Shown one piece after another: positions 33,626-43,252 of a DNA stretch of 64,000 nucleotides. Origin of the DNA: Thermococcus camini (GTDB taxonomy: Archaea > Methanobacteriota_B > Thermococci > Thermococcales > Thermococcaceae). The position numbers and the translations under genes are program-made. The notes below the pieces were generated by a model. The model did no database searches. It saw nothing but the letters and a program-made list of their open reading frames with translations, and was not told the origin of the DNA. How positions within the stretch are numbered: position 1 is the stretch's first letter; each line of letters opens with the position of its first letter. The stretch spans positions 1,058,277-1,122,276 of the forward strand of contig NZ_LR881183.1 in NCBI RefSeq assembly GCF_904067545.1. The letters run 5' to 3'.

Positions 33626-35739
33626 TCCGCCCTCACCAGCCGACGAAGGGCCTCCATGAAGGACTCTCTGTCCATCATCACTATCCTGCCCCTGTCGTCT
33701 ATGAACTCGAATCCAGGATAAAACGACCCCAGCTGCTCCCAGCTCCCGTAGAAGTACTCCTGGAAGAGGGGCAGTATCTTGTGGTAGAACACCAGATAGA
33801 GGTCCTCCTCGGGGTTCTCGGACGAGGCTATATCCAGGAAGTAGCCGTGGCCGATGGTATAGTCCTTGCCCTTCTCCCGCTCGATTATGGAGTTCAGCCT
33901 CGAGAGAAGGTGTTCCATGCTCACCCCGCCGACTTCCATTCCAGCCAGCAGCTCTGGCCTCGGGAGAACCTCGTAGAACGCGAACCTCCTCCTCAGGGCT
34001 ATGTCGAGCAGCGCTATGCTCCTGTCGGCCGAGTTCATCGTGCCGATGATGTAAAGGTTGGGCGGAACGGCGAAAAGTTCACCTGAGTACGGGAGCCTGA
34101 CTATCGTCTCGCTCGGGCCGCCAAGTCTCTTGTCAGTGTCGAGGAGGGTTATCAGCTCCCCGAAGATCCTGCTGATGTTTCCACGGTTTATCTCGTCTAT
34201 GACCAGGTAGAACTCCCTCTTCGGTGCGAGCTTCAGGTTTTCTCCCGCTTTTCTCCGTTCAAGGAACTCGAGAACCGCTTTTTTCATCTCCCCGTACGTG
34301 GCGTTCTTTTTCCTGAACTTCTCTGGCAGGGAGTCGTAGATTGCCTCTATCGAGATCCTCTTAAAGACGCCATCGACTACGTCGTAAACCACCCCGCCGC
34401 TTCCCTTCGTCGGCCGGAAGCCCTCAACGAAGTCCTCGTAGCTGAAGGACTGGTGGAACGATACAAACTCGGGCTTAACGGCCACTTTCCTGGCCAGGTA
34501 CGTCTTTCCGGTGCCGGGGGGACCGTACAGTATGACCTGTCCAAACTTCCTGAGGAGGGTTCTTATGGACTCAACTTCCTCCACGCCCTCCTCTGGCTCC
34601 GGGGTTTCAAGGCCCTCCCGTGATTCCCCAGGTAAGGCCTCCCAGCGTATCTCGTAAAGGTAATCCACGTCCCTGCGGAGGTAGTAGTAGAACCTCTGTC
34701 CCATAGCCCTGTAGGCGGTTCTTCCAAAGTAGAGGATCCTGCAGTCTTCAGAGACACCCGCGTACTTGGGATCAACGACGCCCGGGACGTACCTCCCGAG
34801 CGAAAAGAGCCCCTCAAAATCGTCCCTGCCTATTTCCCTGGCCTCGAGGAGGCGCTCAAGAGACACCACCCCCGCATTTATTCCCCCACCGTAGACCCCA
34901 GTTATCAGGAAAAGGCCCCTCGATGTAAAGCGCAGGTATATCAGCTCGCCTGGAAGGAGAATACTTCTGCTTTTTTCGGGGGAAAGAAGGACGATTTCTC
35001 TGCTCCCTTTGCTCCCGAGAACGGCCACAAAAGAGCCATTATCCATGAGATAAAGGTCTCCCACGGGTTTTCTACCACCCCTCAAAGGCCCCGTACTCGC
35101 AAGCCTTTCCATGCCCTCCCAGAACTGGCGCGGTGTGTAATACGGGAAGACCGGGAGGTTTATCCTTCCAACCCGAAGTTCATGTTTCTGCCCGTCCTTC
35201 CACGTGTAAAGGACATAAACCGCATCGTCGCTGTCTGTTATGGCGTGAAGGTAGGCATAGCCGTCAGCCGGCGTGGGGAGTTTCACCACCCTTACTCCCT
35301 CGGGTACCATGTAATCCAGCGTTGGGTCGCCAAAAACCACGAGCCGTTTTCTCGGGGTGAAGCTAACGTACAGGGGGACCTTGGAAAAATCCACAACGAG
35401 CGACTCCTTTTCCGGATCCTGCGACGTCACGGGATATATTACCGCCCTCCCCGGGCTGCATTTTGTGAAAACAGCGAATTCGTTTTCCCCCGGGAGCAGT
35501 ATCGCTTCATCGGCACAGGGGACAGCAACGCCTTTCTCCCAACCCTGCGCAACCGAGCCGTTCGTGTTAAACACGTGAAGGAATCTGGAGTCATCCTCCA
35601 GCCGCACCATGACCACAAGGTACTCGCCGGAGGGGAACAGTGCCGCTTCCTCGATGACGAAGCCGAACTCCTCGTACTCTGTTTTTAGAAAGGTGTTTAT
35701 GGAATAAAAGGAATTCCTAATGGGCTCTACCTCCACCAT
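33622..35739 (-). CDS. mcrB: McrB-like AAA+ protein with a predicted beta-propeller N-terminus
   Basis: The product has 705 residues. The C-terminal ~310 are an McrB AAA+ domain: Walker A GPPGTGKT (406-413), Walker B LVIDEINRGN (512-521), the family's MNSADRS (568-574) and ALRRRF (581-586). The first ~370 residues are not the usual DNA-binding domain. They contain about seven repeats of paired beta strands ending in G or D turns (for example FPSGEYLVVMV, LPGENEFAVFT, DSDDAVYVLYT, DNGSFVAVLG, SEDCRILYFG), as in a beta-propeller. ATG 35739 follows GGGTGGT. The propeller may sense a protein or RNA ligand (inference). Confidence 0.82.
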   Translation of the reverse strand: MVEVEPIRNSFYSINTFLKTEYEEFGFVIEEAALFPSGEYLVVMVRLEDDSRFLHVFNTNGSVAQGWEKGVAVPCADEAILLPGENEFAVFTKCSPGRAVIYPVTSQDPEKESLVVDFSKVPLYVSFTPRKRLVVFGDPTLDYMVPEGVRVVKLPTPADGYAYLHAITDSDDAVYVLYTWKDGQKHELRVGRINLPVFPYYTPRQFWEGMERLASTGPLRGGRKPVGDLYLMDNGSFVAVLGSKGSREIVLLSPEKSRSILLPGELIYLRFTSRGLFLITGVYGGGINAGVVSLERLLEAREIGRDDFEGLFSLGRYVPGVVDPKYAGVSEDCRILYFGRTAYRAMGQRFYYYLRRDVDYLYEIRWEALPGESREGLETPEPEEGVEEVESIRTLLRKFGQVILYGPPGTGKTYLARKVAVKPEFVSFHQSFSYEDFVEGFRPTKGSGGVVYDVVDGVFKRISIEAIYDSLPEKFRKKNATYGEMKKAVLEFLERRKAGENLKLAPKREFYLVIDEINRGNISRIFGELITLLDTDKRLGGPSETIVRLPYSGELFAVPPNLYIIGTMNSADRSIALLDIALRRRFAFYEVLPRPELLAGMEVGGVSMEHLLSRLNSIIEREKGKDYTIGHGYFLDIASSENPEEDLYLVFYHKILPLFQEYFYGSWEQLGSFYPGFEFIDDRGRIVMMDRESFMEALRRLVRAE

Positions 35740-35770
35740 TACGACCACCCAGAGGAAATTGGGGGCAGGG

Positions 35771-35778
35771 TATATAAA
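35771..35778 (-). promoter_or_regulatory. TATA box of the mcrB operon
   Basis: The sequence TATATAAA reads TTTATATA on the minus strand, preceded by CCAAAGG. Transcription would start near 35748, so the leader is very short. Confidence 0.55.
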
Positions 35779-35799
35779 CCTTTGGCCGGTTAGAACGGG

Positions 35800-36216
35800 T
35801 TATATGCCCTTCAGGCCGGGCCTATTGCCCGACCTTTCGAGCATGTAGTATACCGTCCTGAGGGGAATTCCCATGCGGGCGCTCACCTCTTTCACGGGAA
35901 CTCCTCTGCTGACAAGCTCCCGTATCCGCATAACGGTCTTCTCGTCGTACTTCCTGGGCCTCCCCCGGGGATAGCCCTCGGGGACGAGTTCTATGCCCAT
36001 CTGGGCGAGTGCGGCGATGACCCTCTTGGAGACCTTGGGGTAGAGGCTGGGGGGACAGGAGATTTTGCGCACGTTGGGGGCCCGCTCGAGTATCCTGACG
36101 AGTATCTCCTTCGTCGGACGGAGGTTGATGTAGACCTCGGTGACCTCCTCGTTCAGGGACTCCCTGAGCTTTGCTATCAGCTCTGCATTGTTGCGAGCCT
36201 TTATCTCCACCCGCAT
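35800..36216 (-). CDS. DUF1699-family protein with a resolvase-type helix-turn-helix
   Basis: The product has 138 residues. The N-terminal part (VEIKARNNAELIAKLRESL ... NVRKISCPPSLYPKVS) matches DUF1699 as I recall it. The C-terminus has RGRPRKYDEKT, an AT-hook-like arm, then a helix-turn-helix (VMRIRELVSRGVPVKEVSARMGIPLRTVYYML) like those of recombinases. It is probably a DNA-binding regulator. It starts 4 bp after DUF530 at the end of the topoisomerase VI gene train. Confidence 0.75.
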   Translation of the reverse strand: MRVEIKARNNAELIAKLRESLNEEVTEVYINLRPTKEILVRILERAPNVRKISCPPSLYPKVSKRVIAALAQMGIELVPEGYPRGRPRKYDEKTVMRIRELVSRGVPVKEVSARMGIPLRTVYYMLERSGNRPGLKGI

Positions 36217-36220
36217 ACCC

Positions 36221-37468
36221 TCACCCCTGAAGCAGGGCCAGGAACTGTTTGGCCTTGTCACTCTTGGGCATGAACTTCTCGAACTTCTTCGTGTCGGCGA
36301 AGAGCCTCTTGTGCAGGCCCGAGATGACGAACTTCTTCACGGCCTCAACCAGCTCATCGACCTGAATTCCAAGAAGCTCCGCAACTTTGTCCTCGCTGTA
36401 CTCGCTCATTCCGTAGAGCAGAACGCCGCCGAGTAAGTGGTTGGGAACGTTGGCTATGTCCTTCCTCCTCCCCACGAGGGCCTTTTCCATCTCGCACTTC
36501 CTTATGAGGAGCATGCTGCCGTGGCCAGTCCGGAACCCGGGCTCGTCGGCGAATGGAAGGTCAAATATCGAATAGTGACAGTCGATGCAGAGCCTTATGT
36601 CCGGATAGAGGCCGAGGCGTTCCCTGTCGTTCTCGGAGGTCAGGAAGTAGTAGCGAAAGAGGTCGAGGCCGAGCTTCCTGGCACCGTTTTCAGGGTCAAG
36701 AACGGAGTAGGCCAGGGCCAGGTTATCCACAGTGTAGTGGTTGTTTATGAGCACTCCACGCGTCTTGACGAAGCTCAGAACACGCCAGCGGAAGCGCCTC
36801 CCGTACCTCTGGCGGAGTTCGGCCTCTATGTCCGCATCGGTGGGCAGGTCGAGGCGGGCCTTCTTCAGACGGTTGTTCTCCCAGTACTCGACCTCTATCC
36901 TGAGCCCGCGGTTCCTGACGGTTCCTTTCTCGCGGAGCTTGCCCTTTATGAACTTGAACGACTCCCTGACGTCCACACCCTCCCTGGCGAGCAGACGGAG
37001 GACGTCGCCGGAGTAGGCGAGGTGAGGAAGAACCTCAACGCGTCCAAGCTGAACCGGATTGGGAACGGCCCTGACCCGCTCAACGTTCTCCCTCGTGAGC
37101 TCCCTGAGGCCCACGAGTTTCTTCCCCATAAAGAAGGTGTAGTTGGCGGAGATTAGTGCAAGGGCCATCTTGTGGGCAGTTATGGCCGAGCGGAGCCTCT
37201 CAAGGGCAAGAACGCGGTTGCGCTTTTTCTTGTATATCCACTGGATGTGGGGGTCCTTGTTCTTTTTGTCCGAGAATCCGGCCGAGGGTGTGGTCTCACC
37301 CACGCGCCTTGAGAGGTCATCCTCAAGCTCCTGAAGGAGAGAGAGATTCTCCTTTAAACGGAAGGAGATGGACGGGACCTCGAAGGTCTCAAATAACCCG
37401 TCCATGTCTATCCCGATATCGTCCAGTATCTTGTTAACCTGTGCGACGAGCTCTTCAGTCGTCGTCAT
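36221..37468 (-). CDS. DUF530-family protein
   Basis: The product has 415 residues: a charged helical N-terminus, a central region with the pair of cysteines in RLCIDCHYS, and [30 protein letters not shown]-like segments, then a helix-turn-helix-like end ([24 protein letters not shown]). This matches DUF530 of Thermococcales and methanogens; function unknown. Its start overlaps the Top6A stop by 4 bp, so it is co-expressed with topoisomerase VI. Confidence 0.75.
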   Translation of the reverse strand: MTTTEELVAQVNKILDDIGIDMDGLFETFEVPSISFRLKENLSLLQELEDDLSRRVGETTPSAGFSDKKNKDPHIQWIYKKKRNRVLALERLRSAITAHKMALALISANYTFFMGKKLVGLRELTRENVERVRAVPNPVQLGRVEVLPHLAYSGDVLRLLAREGVDVRESFKFIKGKLREKGTVRNRGLRIEVEYWENNRLKKARLDLPTDADIEAELRQRYGRRFRWRVLSFVKTRGVLINNHYTVDNLALAYSVLDPENGARKLGLDLFRYYFLTSENDRERLGLYPDIRLCIDCHYSIFDLPFADEPGFRTGHGSMLLIRKCEMEKALVGRRKDIANVPNHLLGGVLLYGMSEYSEDKVAELLGIQVDELVEAVKKFVISGLHKRLFADTKKFEKFMPKSDKAKQFLALLQG

Positions 37469-38625
37469 GGCAGGAGCTCACCGTTGTTTATCTTTTCGGG
37501 GAGGTACTTCTTCGCGACGAACTCGAGGCTCTTGTTTGCTAAAGCCTGTTGTTCTATCCTGACCCCCATCTTAATCGCCATCTTGAGCTGCCTCTGCCAC
37601 TCCCTGTTCTGGAACCACGGGTACTCCATCTCCTCCAGGATTCTCTTGTAATCCGCCGTCGGGCCGCCCTTCTTGTTCGGCGGGATTCCCTTGAGCTTTT
37701 CGGTGACGTTCTTCAGCCCATAGCGCTCTATGTCGTCCATGGTCATTCCAACGAACTTCGCCTCCGGTGTTGCGAGCTTGTCGCTGAGGTATGCGAGGTT
37801 GATGGAGCCCTGCTTTATGGTCGAGTAGATGTACCAACCGTAGGGGTCGCCATCGGTGAAGACTATTATCGGCAGTCCCTCCTCGTAGTGAAGCCTGTGG
37901 ATGAGCCTCCTGACGCCGCGCGAGGCCTGTCCCTGGGTGGCTATGATTAAAGCTTTCTCCTTCTTCGGGAACTTTTCCTCGATGAGACGGTCGGCCATAG
38001 CGGCGGTCTCGACGACCAGGGCGTAGTCCACGTTGACCTCAACGAACTGGAGATGCTCAACCGTTCCCGGGACGGCCCAGCCGCCCATACCGAGCTTGCT
38101 CGTGTTGAACTCATCCTCGCCGTCGCGAATGACTATGTCGCCGTAGATGTAGCCGCGCCTGTCCGCCGTGAGGTGCATCTCCTCACGAAGGACGCCCATC
38201 ATCCTCTCGAGGTCCTCTATGATGGGGTCGCTCTCGCGCTGGTCCTCAAAGGTGTTCTCTTTCGTTCCCGGGATGGTGTGCTTGTTGGCGTAGTAGGCTT
38301 CACGAAGGCTCGCGTGCTTGTTCTCGCTTACGAGGCGCTTGACGTAGGCCATTATGAGGAGCGTCTGCATGAACTTCCTCGCGTGGGCAACGTTGAGGAA
38401 GTACCTCCTGGAGAGCTTGTCGCCCATCCTGATGACGCGCCTCTTCTCGTCGAAGTAAACGTTGCCAATGCCGCGCATGGGGATGTCAAAGTAGGGGTTC
38501 TTTCCGATCTTTATGTCCTCAAGGATTTTCTTTCCGTACTCCTCGAGTCTGGTGAGCACTTTGGTCGGGTCGTAGCTGAAGCGCTCCCTCGGCTTCTCGC
38601 GCCTGACTGCTTTGGATTTAGGCAT
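37465..38625 (-). CDS. top6A: DNA topoisomerase VI subunit A
   Basis: Spo11-like subunit that breaks both DNA strands through a catalytic tyrosine, in the YY pair at 111-112. The TOPRIM metal site is [10 protein letters not shown]. The product has 386 residues, a normal size. It overlaps Top6B by 8 bp and DUF530 by 4 bp. Confidence 0.97.
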   Translation of the reverse strand: MPKSKAVRREKPRERFSYDPTKVLTRLEEYGKKILEDIKIGKNPYFDIPMRGIGNVYFDEKRRVIRMGDKLSRRYFLNVAHARKFMQTLLIMAYVKRLVSENKHASLREAYYANKHTIPGTKENTFEDQRESDPIIEDLERMMGVLREEMHLTADRRGYIYGDIVIRDGEDEFNTSKLGMGGWAVPGTVEHLQFVEVNVDYALVVETAAMADRLIEEKFPKKEKALIIATQGQASRGVRRLIHRLHYEEGLPIIVFTDGDPYGWYIYSTIKQGSINLAYLSDKLATPEAKFVGMTMDDIERYGLKNVTEKLKGIPPNKKGGPTADYKRILEEMEYPWFQNREWQRQLKMAIKMGVRIEQQALANKSLEFVAKKYLPEKINNGELLP

Positions 38626-40315
38626 TCTCGCTCACCTCCTCCGCTCCACCTGTCTCCTTGGCCGCGAAGTGGCCCTCTATGTAGGACAGGAAGTAGTTCC
38701 TAACATCCTCCTCGGGCTCCCCGGTGAGTACACTCAAAGCTTTGGCTATCTCCGGCACGTACTTCTCAAAGGTTCTTCTCCTCTTGGCCTGGTGGAGCCT
38801 GCGGTGCTTTCCGCTGAGGTAGGTCTGGAGCTTTCTGGCCGCGTCCATTATCGCCAGCCTTATCTCGTTCTGAATCTCCTCCACGTTGGCTATGCTCTGC
38901 TTTCCTGTGCCGGTGTAGGGCACGTGAACGCTGATGACGTTTATCATGAGCACGAGGGGGGCTCGGTCGAGGTCATCAACCTTGTAGCGCCTCCAATCAA
39001 CGGAGCGCGCCGCCAGCGTCGTCACACAGGAACCGGCATCGAAGAGGAGTGGAACCCTGTTGGCGTAGCGGAGGAGCTCGAAGCCACCTGGAATCTCGCC
39101 GCCGTAAGCGAGGCCGACCTCGACCTGGAAAGGTATACCTCCTGAGTAGACCTTCGGCGACCTGGTGACCGCGGTAACAAATTCTGGCTTGAGGATGTTG
39201 GTGAGGCCCTTTTCTATGTTCTCCTCACCTATGGGCCTGAGGCCGTGGGTCGGCGGGGCCAGGAACTTCATGTACTTGAAGGCCTCGACTATCTCTTCCG
39301 CCTCGTGCCAGCTCAGCTTCTCGGGTGGCTTCTCCATGAGCTTCGCAACCTGCTTGACGACCTTAGTATAGCCCTTGAACGAGCGCAGGACGGCCTTTAC
39401 CTCGCCCTTCATGAGCCTCTCGTAGAGCTGCTCCTGAACGTTCTTGTCCTTCTCGGTCTTTATGAGCCTCAGCGCCGCGATGTACTCTATCAGCTCGTCG
39501 ATTTTCTTGTCGCTTATCCTCGAGAACTCCCCAACAAGGAAGCGCTTGATGGAACTCCTCCTCGTCTTCTTGGCCATCCTGTAAACGTCGTCGGTGAGGA
39601 CACCGCGCGGATGGGGCTTCATCTCCACCGGGGGCTCGGGAACGTCCTCGCTGGAGCGCGGGAACACTATGAGCTTCCCGTCAGGCTCAATGAGCTCTAT
39701 GTGGGCGTGCGGGTTGGCTATCGCGGTGAGCTTGAGGTACCAGTAGATGCCCTGCTTTGAGCGCACGTAGCGTACGTTCTTCACCTCCAGCTCTATCCGG
39801 GTGCCGCGCCAGCCCTTCGGGTTGGGGTGCTTTTCCTTCTTCACGATCTTGCCCTCGTTCCTGTCAACGTCTATCTTGACCCATGCCTCGATGATCCTGT
39901 CGTCTCCCGTGGAGGTGATGACGCGGGTCGCCTTTCCGCTCGTTATCTGGGCGAACATGACGGCACCGCTTATACCTATACCCTGCTGACCGCGGCTCTG
40001 TATGTTCCTGTGGGCCTTGGTACCGGCCAGCATCTTACCGAAGACGTGGGTTATGTACTTCTCGGGGATTCCCGGTCCGTTGTCCTCGATTATGACCTTG
40101 TAGTGCTCCCTTCCAAGCTCCTCTATCTCAACGCGGACGTAGGGAAGTATGCCCGCCTCCTCACAGGCGTCGAGCGAGTTGGTCACGGCCTCATGGATCA
40201 CCGTGGTGAGGGAGCGTATCTTGCCCGTGTAGCCGAGCATTGCCGCGTTCCGTCTGAAGAACTCGCTGACACTCTGGATTTTGAACTCCTTAAACAGCTG
40301 ATTCGCCTCGGCCAT
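38618..40315 (-). CDS. top6B: DNA topoisomerase VI subunit B
   Basis: GHKL ATPase subunit of 565 residues. The N-box [13 protein letters not shown], the G1 box EDNGPGI and the [10 protein letters not shown] lid are present, followed by the helix-2-turn-helix and transducer domains. ATG 40315 has GGAGG 7 bases upstream; the longer frame runs into the KH-protein gene. It begins 2 bp after that gene's stop. Confidence 0.97.
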   Translation of the reverse strand: MAEANQLFKEFKIQSVSEFFRRNAAMLGYTGKIRSLTTVIHEAVTNSLDACEEAGILPYVRVEIEELGREHYKVIIEDNGPGIPEKYITHVFGKMLAGTKAHRNIQSRGQQGIGISGAVMFAQITSGKATRVITSTGDDRIIEAWVKIDVDRNEGKIVKKEKHPNPKGWRGTRIELEVKNVRYVRSKQGIYWYLKLTAIANPHAHIELIEPDGKLIVFPRSSEDVPEPPVEMKPHPRGVLTDDVYRMAKKTRRSSIKRFLVGEFSRISDKKIDELIEYIAALRLIKTEKDKNVQEQLYERLMKGEVKAVLRSFKGYTKVVKQVAKLMEKPPEKLSWHEAEEIVEAFKYMKFLAPPTHGLRPIGEENIEKGLTNILKPEFVTAVTRSPKVYSGGIPFQVEVGLAYGGEIPGGFELLRYANRVPLLFDAGSCVTTLAARSVDWRRYKVDDLDRAPLVLMINVISVHVPYTGTGKQSIANVEEIQNEIRLAIMDAARKLQTYLSGKHRRLHQAKRRRTFEKYVPEIAKALSVLTGEPEEDVRNYFLSYIEGHFAAKETGGAEEVSENA

Positions 40316-40317
40316 AT

Positions 40318-41043
40318 TCAGTCCTCCCAAAAGTCTTCGTCATCGTAGTCCTCCCCGAACTCGCCCGGCTCCCCTTCAAGGGCCTCGTAGTAGGTCGTGC
40401 TCTCGAGTTCGAGGTCCTTCTTTCTGCGCTCAAGGTACTTGTAAACGACGCCGTGCGGGGAGCCCCTGGCGAGCTTCTCTATGGCGGTCTTGGCAACCTC
40501 AACCTGGATCGGGTTGCCGATTATCGCGACGGTTTTTCCGTAAACGCTCACATCCGCACCGCTCATTTCCTCGATTATTTCACGCGTCCTTCCCTTCCTT
40601 CCGATTATCCTCCCCCTAACGCGGGGAAGGGCGTTCTTGTCGTTACCGATGACGACATCGGTGAGGTTGACGACCTCAAGGACTTCGCCCTCGTTGAAGA
40701 GCCGGAACGCCCTCTCGGGCGAGAAACCCCGGCCTATGGCCATTACAATATCACGTGCCTTCCAGACAGCCAGGGGGTCGCTGGTCTCCTCGGTGGAGGT
40801 TATGAAGACCTCGCCGGTCTCGCTGTCCACCTCTATCTTGGTCTTGGTCCTCTCCTCTATCTCCCTCTTGGTCTGTCCCTTTCTGCCTATGACGACCGCA
40901 ACCCTGTCGCGGGGGATTCTTATGAACTCCTCCTGCTCGCCCTCCGCGGCGTAGGTGATCTCCTCATCGCGACCGCCCCGGGTGGGCCGGCCGTCCTTGT
41001 CTATCCGCTCATACTTCTTCAGCAGTCTCTCAAACTCGTCCAT
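40318..41043 (-). CDS. KH-domain rRNA-processing protein, Dim2/Pno1 type
   Basis: The product has 241 residues with two KH domains: GRKGQTKREIEERT and GRKGRTREIIEEMSG, the second in the context VRGRIIGRKG. Archaeal Dim2 binds the 3' end of 16S rRNA and works with Rio1 in 30S maturation; here rio1 lies 11 bp upstream. The acidic tail is typical. Confidence 0.9.
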   Translation of the reverse strand: MDEFERLLKKYERIDKDGRPTRGGRDEEITYAAEGEQEEFIRIPRDRVAVVIGRKGQTKREIEERTKTKIEVDSETGEVFITSTEETSDPLAVWKARDIVMAIGRGFSPERAFRLFNEGEVLEVVNLTDVVIGNDKNALPRVRGRIIGRKGRTREIIEEMSGADVSVYGKTVAIIGNPIQVEVAKTAIEKLARGSPHGVVYKYLERRKKDLELESTTYYEALEGEPGEFGEDYDDEDFWED

Positions 41044-41054
41044 GCTCTCACCCT

Positions 41055-41831
41055 CTAAACCCCAACCAGCTCACGGAACTTATCGTTGAAATCATCAACA
41101 TCAACGCCTTTCCGCCCAAAGTAGTTTATGACGTTCCTCAGATCCCTTCTGAGCAGCTCCACGCTCATCCTGTTCCTCTTCACCGTCGCCTGCGACCAGT
41201 CTATCACAACGGGCCCCTCGTGGAGCAGTATGTTGTACTCGCTCAGGTCGCCGTGCACCATGTCCCCGCGCTTCCAGAGCCTCTCGATGACGCCCATAGT
41301 GAAGTCGTAAAGCTCCTCAAAGTCCGAAGGCTCGAGCGAACGCTCGACGTCTTTGATGCGGGGTGCGGGGAGCTCGTCCCCTATGAACTCCATCACGAGG
41401 ATGTTGTTGCGGAAGATAACCGGCTCGGGAACGCGAACCGCATATTTTATCGCCCGCTGGAGGTTCTTGAACTCTCTTCTCGTCCACACGAAGACGAGCT
41501 TGCGCATATCCTTGGGCAGGTAGCCGACGCGGGGGTCTGCCGCGAGGTACTCCCATATGCGCCGGAACTCGGTCGTGTACGTGCGGTATATCTTAACGGC
41601 TATCCTGTTCCCCTCTGCGTCCACGCCGGCAAAGACGTTGGCCTCCTTGCCCGTGCTGATGACGCCGTAGAGGGCCTCGACCTTCCCCCTCCTGTGGAGG
41701 TAGGCGAGGGTCTCCTTCGTCGTTCTGTCGAATACTTCATTGGCTATCTTGTAGAGGTCACTGTCCTTCTCCCGCCTCTCCCGGAGGCCCAGCATTCCCT
41801 CGATTTCGCGCTCTATTACATCCTCGCGCAT
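41055..41831 (-). CDS. rio1: Rio1 serine protein kinase
   Basis: Atypical kinase for late small-subunit maturation. The product has 258 residues with the flexible P-loop STGKEANVF, catalytic HGDLSEYNIL and metal-binding IDWSQA, in the Rio1 arrangement. Its neighbours aIF-1A and Dim2 act on the same small subunit. It starts 43 bp after aIF-1A. Confidence 0.95.
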   Translation of the reverse strand: MREDVIEREIEGMLGLRERREKDSDLYKIANEVFDRTTKETLAYLHRRGKVEALYGVISTGKEANVFAGVDAEGNRIAVKIYRTYTTEFRRIWEYLAADPRVGYLPKDMRKLVFVWTRREFKNLQRAIKYAVRVPEPVIFRNNILVMEFIGDELPAPRIKDVERSLEPSDFEELYDFTMGVIERLWKRGDMVHGDLSEYNILLHEGPVVIDWSQATVKRNRMSVELLRRDLRNVINYFGRKGVDVDDFNDKFRELVGV

Positions 41832-41874
41832 TCCCCATCACTCGCTGGCAGCTGGAATTTTAGAAGAAGCGGGC

Positions 41875-42249
41875 TCAGAACAGGAGCTCGCCACCGCTGA
41901 GGAATTCCTGGCTTATCTTGCCCCTCCTCAGGAGCCAGTCCACCTGAGTCCTGGTGTAGCGGTAAACTATATCCCCGCGCTCCTCGGTCTGTACGTCCCA
42001 GGGCTGGACTATGACGACATCTCCAACGCGCATCCACATGCGCCTCTTGAGTTTGCCCGGTATCCTGCACCTTCTGATCTTCCCGTCGGAGCACCTCACG
42101 TCCATCCATCCGGAACCCAGGGCCTGCTCGATTACACCGAACAGCTGTCCTTCCTTCGGGAGGGGAACACGGATGACCTCGTCACCCTGAACCTGCCTGT
42201 TCTTTTTCTTCCCCCCACTTCTTCCGCCTCTTCCTCTGTGGTACGCCAT
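41875..42249 (-). CDS. Translation initiation factor aIF-1A
   Basis: The product has 124 residues: a basic glycine-rich N-tail, then the OB-fold with [40 protein letters not shown] and [12 protein letters not shown] 42249 gives MAYHRGRGG and has AGGTGAT upstream. It heads the minus-strand train to DUF1699. Confidence 0.95.
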   Translation of the reverse strand: MAYHRGRGGRSGGKKKNRQVQGDEVIRVPLPKEGQLFGVIEQALGSGWMDVRCSDGKIRRCRIPGKLKRRMWMRVGDVVIVQPWDVQTEERGDIVYRYTRTQVDWLLRRGKISQEFLSGGELLF

Positions 42250-42281
42250 GATCATCACCTCCAGCGAATAGGCCCGAGCCC

Positions 42282-42288
42282 TTATAAA
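42282..42288 (-). promoter_or_regulatory. TATA box of the aIF-1A operon
   Basis: TTATAAA reads TTTATAA on the minus strand, in the context CAGGTTTATAAGGGC. Transcription would start near 42260. Confidence 0.55.
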
Positions 42289-42297
42289 CCTGAGCCT

Positions 42298-42348
42298 TGC
42301 AAAAATTTTCTAACGAGAGTACAGGCATGTGCTTTTAAAATTTTTGCA
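42298..42348. repeat. Perfect 12-bp inverted repeat in the aIF-1A / metal-transporter intergenic region
   Basis: TGCAAAAATTTT (42298-42309) and AAAATTTTTGCA (42337-42348) are separated by 27 bp. They lie upstream of the aIF-1A TATA and about 70 bp before the TATA of the transporter gene, so they could be an operator for either. Confidence 0.6.
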
Positions 42349-42417
42349 CAAATCCACGACGGCGCAGAAATCCTGCCCTTCCATTACCCACCTCTGTCCA
42401 GCAAGGGCACATCAAGG

Positions 42418-42425
42418 TTTAAAAA
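42418..42425 (+). promoter_or_regulatory. TATA box of the metal ABC transporter operon
   Basis: TTTAAAAA in CAAGGTTTAAAAACGC, about 33 bp before ATG 42458; a short leader with GGAGAT follows. Confidence 0.5.
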
Positions 42426-42457
42426 CGCACCGCTTAAACTGGAGTCTGGAGATTACC

Positions 42458-43252
42458 ATGGAGGCAATAACCGCCGAAAGCCTCACGATACTCTACGACG
42501 GAAAGCCCGCTGTGGAGGGGGTAGACTTCACTCTCGAGGACGGCGAAACGCTCCTCCTGCTCGGCCCCAACGGGGCGGGCAAGACGACCCTACTCAAGGC
42601 AATCGCCTGCTTCCACAGGGACTACACCGGACGGCTGGAGGTCTTCGGTAGGGAACCCTGCGGGGCGAAGGAGCTCATAGGCTACGTCCCTCAGAGCCAC
42701 AGCCTCAACGAGAGGGTTCCCCTCACCGCACTTGAGGTCGTTGCGATGGGGAGTCTCTACCGCCGCGGCTTCGTCCACTTCAAGCTTCCGCCGGAGACAA
42801 TGGAGAAGGCGGGGGAAGTCCTCGGCTTCGTCGGGCTCGCGGAAGTGAGTAACAGGCTTTTCAGCGAGCTTTCCGGCGGCCAGAAGCAGAGGATTCTACT
42901 CGCGAGGGCACTCATGAGCGACCCCAAACTGCTCCTCCTCGACGAGCCGCTCTCCGCTCTGGACCCCAGCGCAAGGGCAGAGGTCGCCAGCGTTCTGGCC
43001 AAGATAAAGCGCGAGAGACGGGTAACTATGGTCATCACAACCCACGACATCAACCCTCTAATCGAACTCGGGGACAGAATCATGCTCCTCAACAGACGCC
43101 TGATAGCCTTTGGAAGGCCGGAGGACGTACTTCAGGACAGGATAATTAAATCTGTCTACGGCCCGCTGGCAAGGGTCATACCCATTGAGGGCAAGCTCTT
43201 CTGTATAACCGGCGATGTCCACCTGCACAGGCACGGGGGTGGCGGGCGGTGA
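42458..43252 (+). CDS. Metal (zinc/manganese-type) ABC transporter ATPase
   Basis: The product has 264 residues with Walker A GPNGAGKTT, signature LSGGQKQRI, Walker B LLLLDEPLSALD and a switch His in TTHDINP. The end contains HLHRHGGGG, a histidine-rich tail that may bind metal. It overlaps the permease gene by GTGA. The metal is assigned from the permease family only. No substrate-binding protein gene is nearby. Confidence 0.88.
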   Translation: MEAITAESLTILYDGKPAVEGVDFTLEDGETLLLLGPNGAGKTTLLKAIACFHRDYTGRLEVFGREPCGAKELIGYVPQSHSLNERVPLTALEVVAMGSLYRRGFVHFKLPPETMEKAGEVLGFVGLAEVSNRLFSELSGGQKQRILLARALMSDPKLLLLDEPLSALDPSARAEVASVLAKIKRERRVTMVITTHDINPLIELGDRIMLLNRRLIAFGRPEDVLQDRIIKSVYGPLARVIPIEGKLFCITGDVHLHRHGGGGR

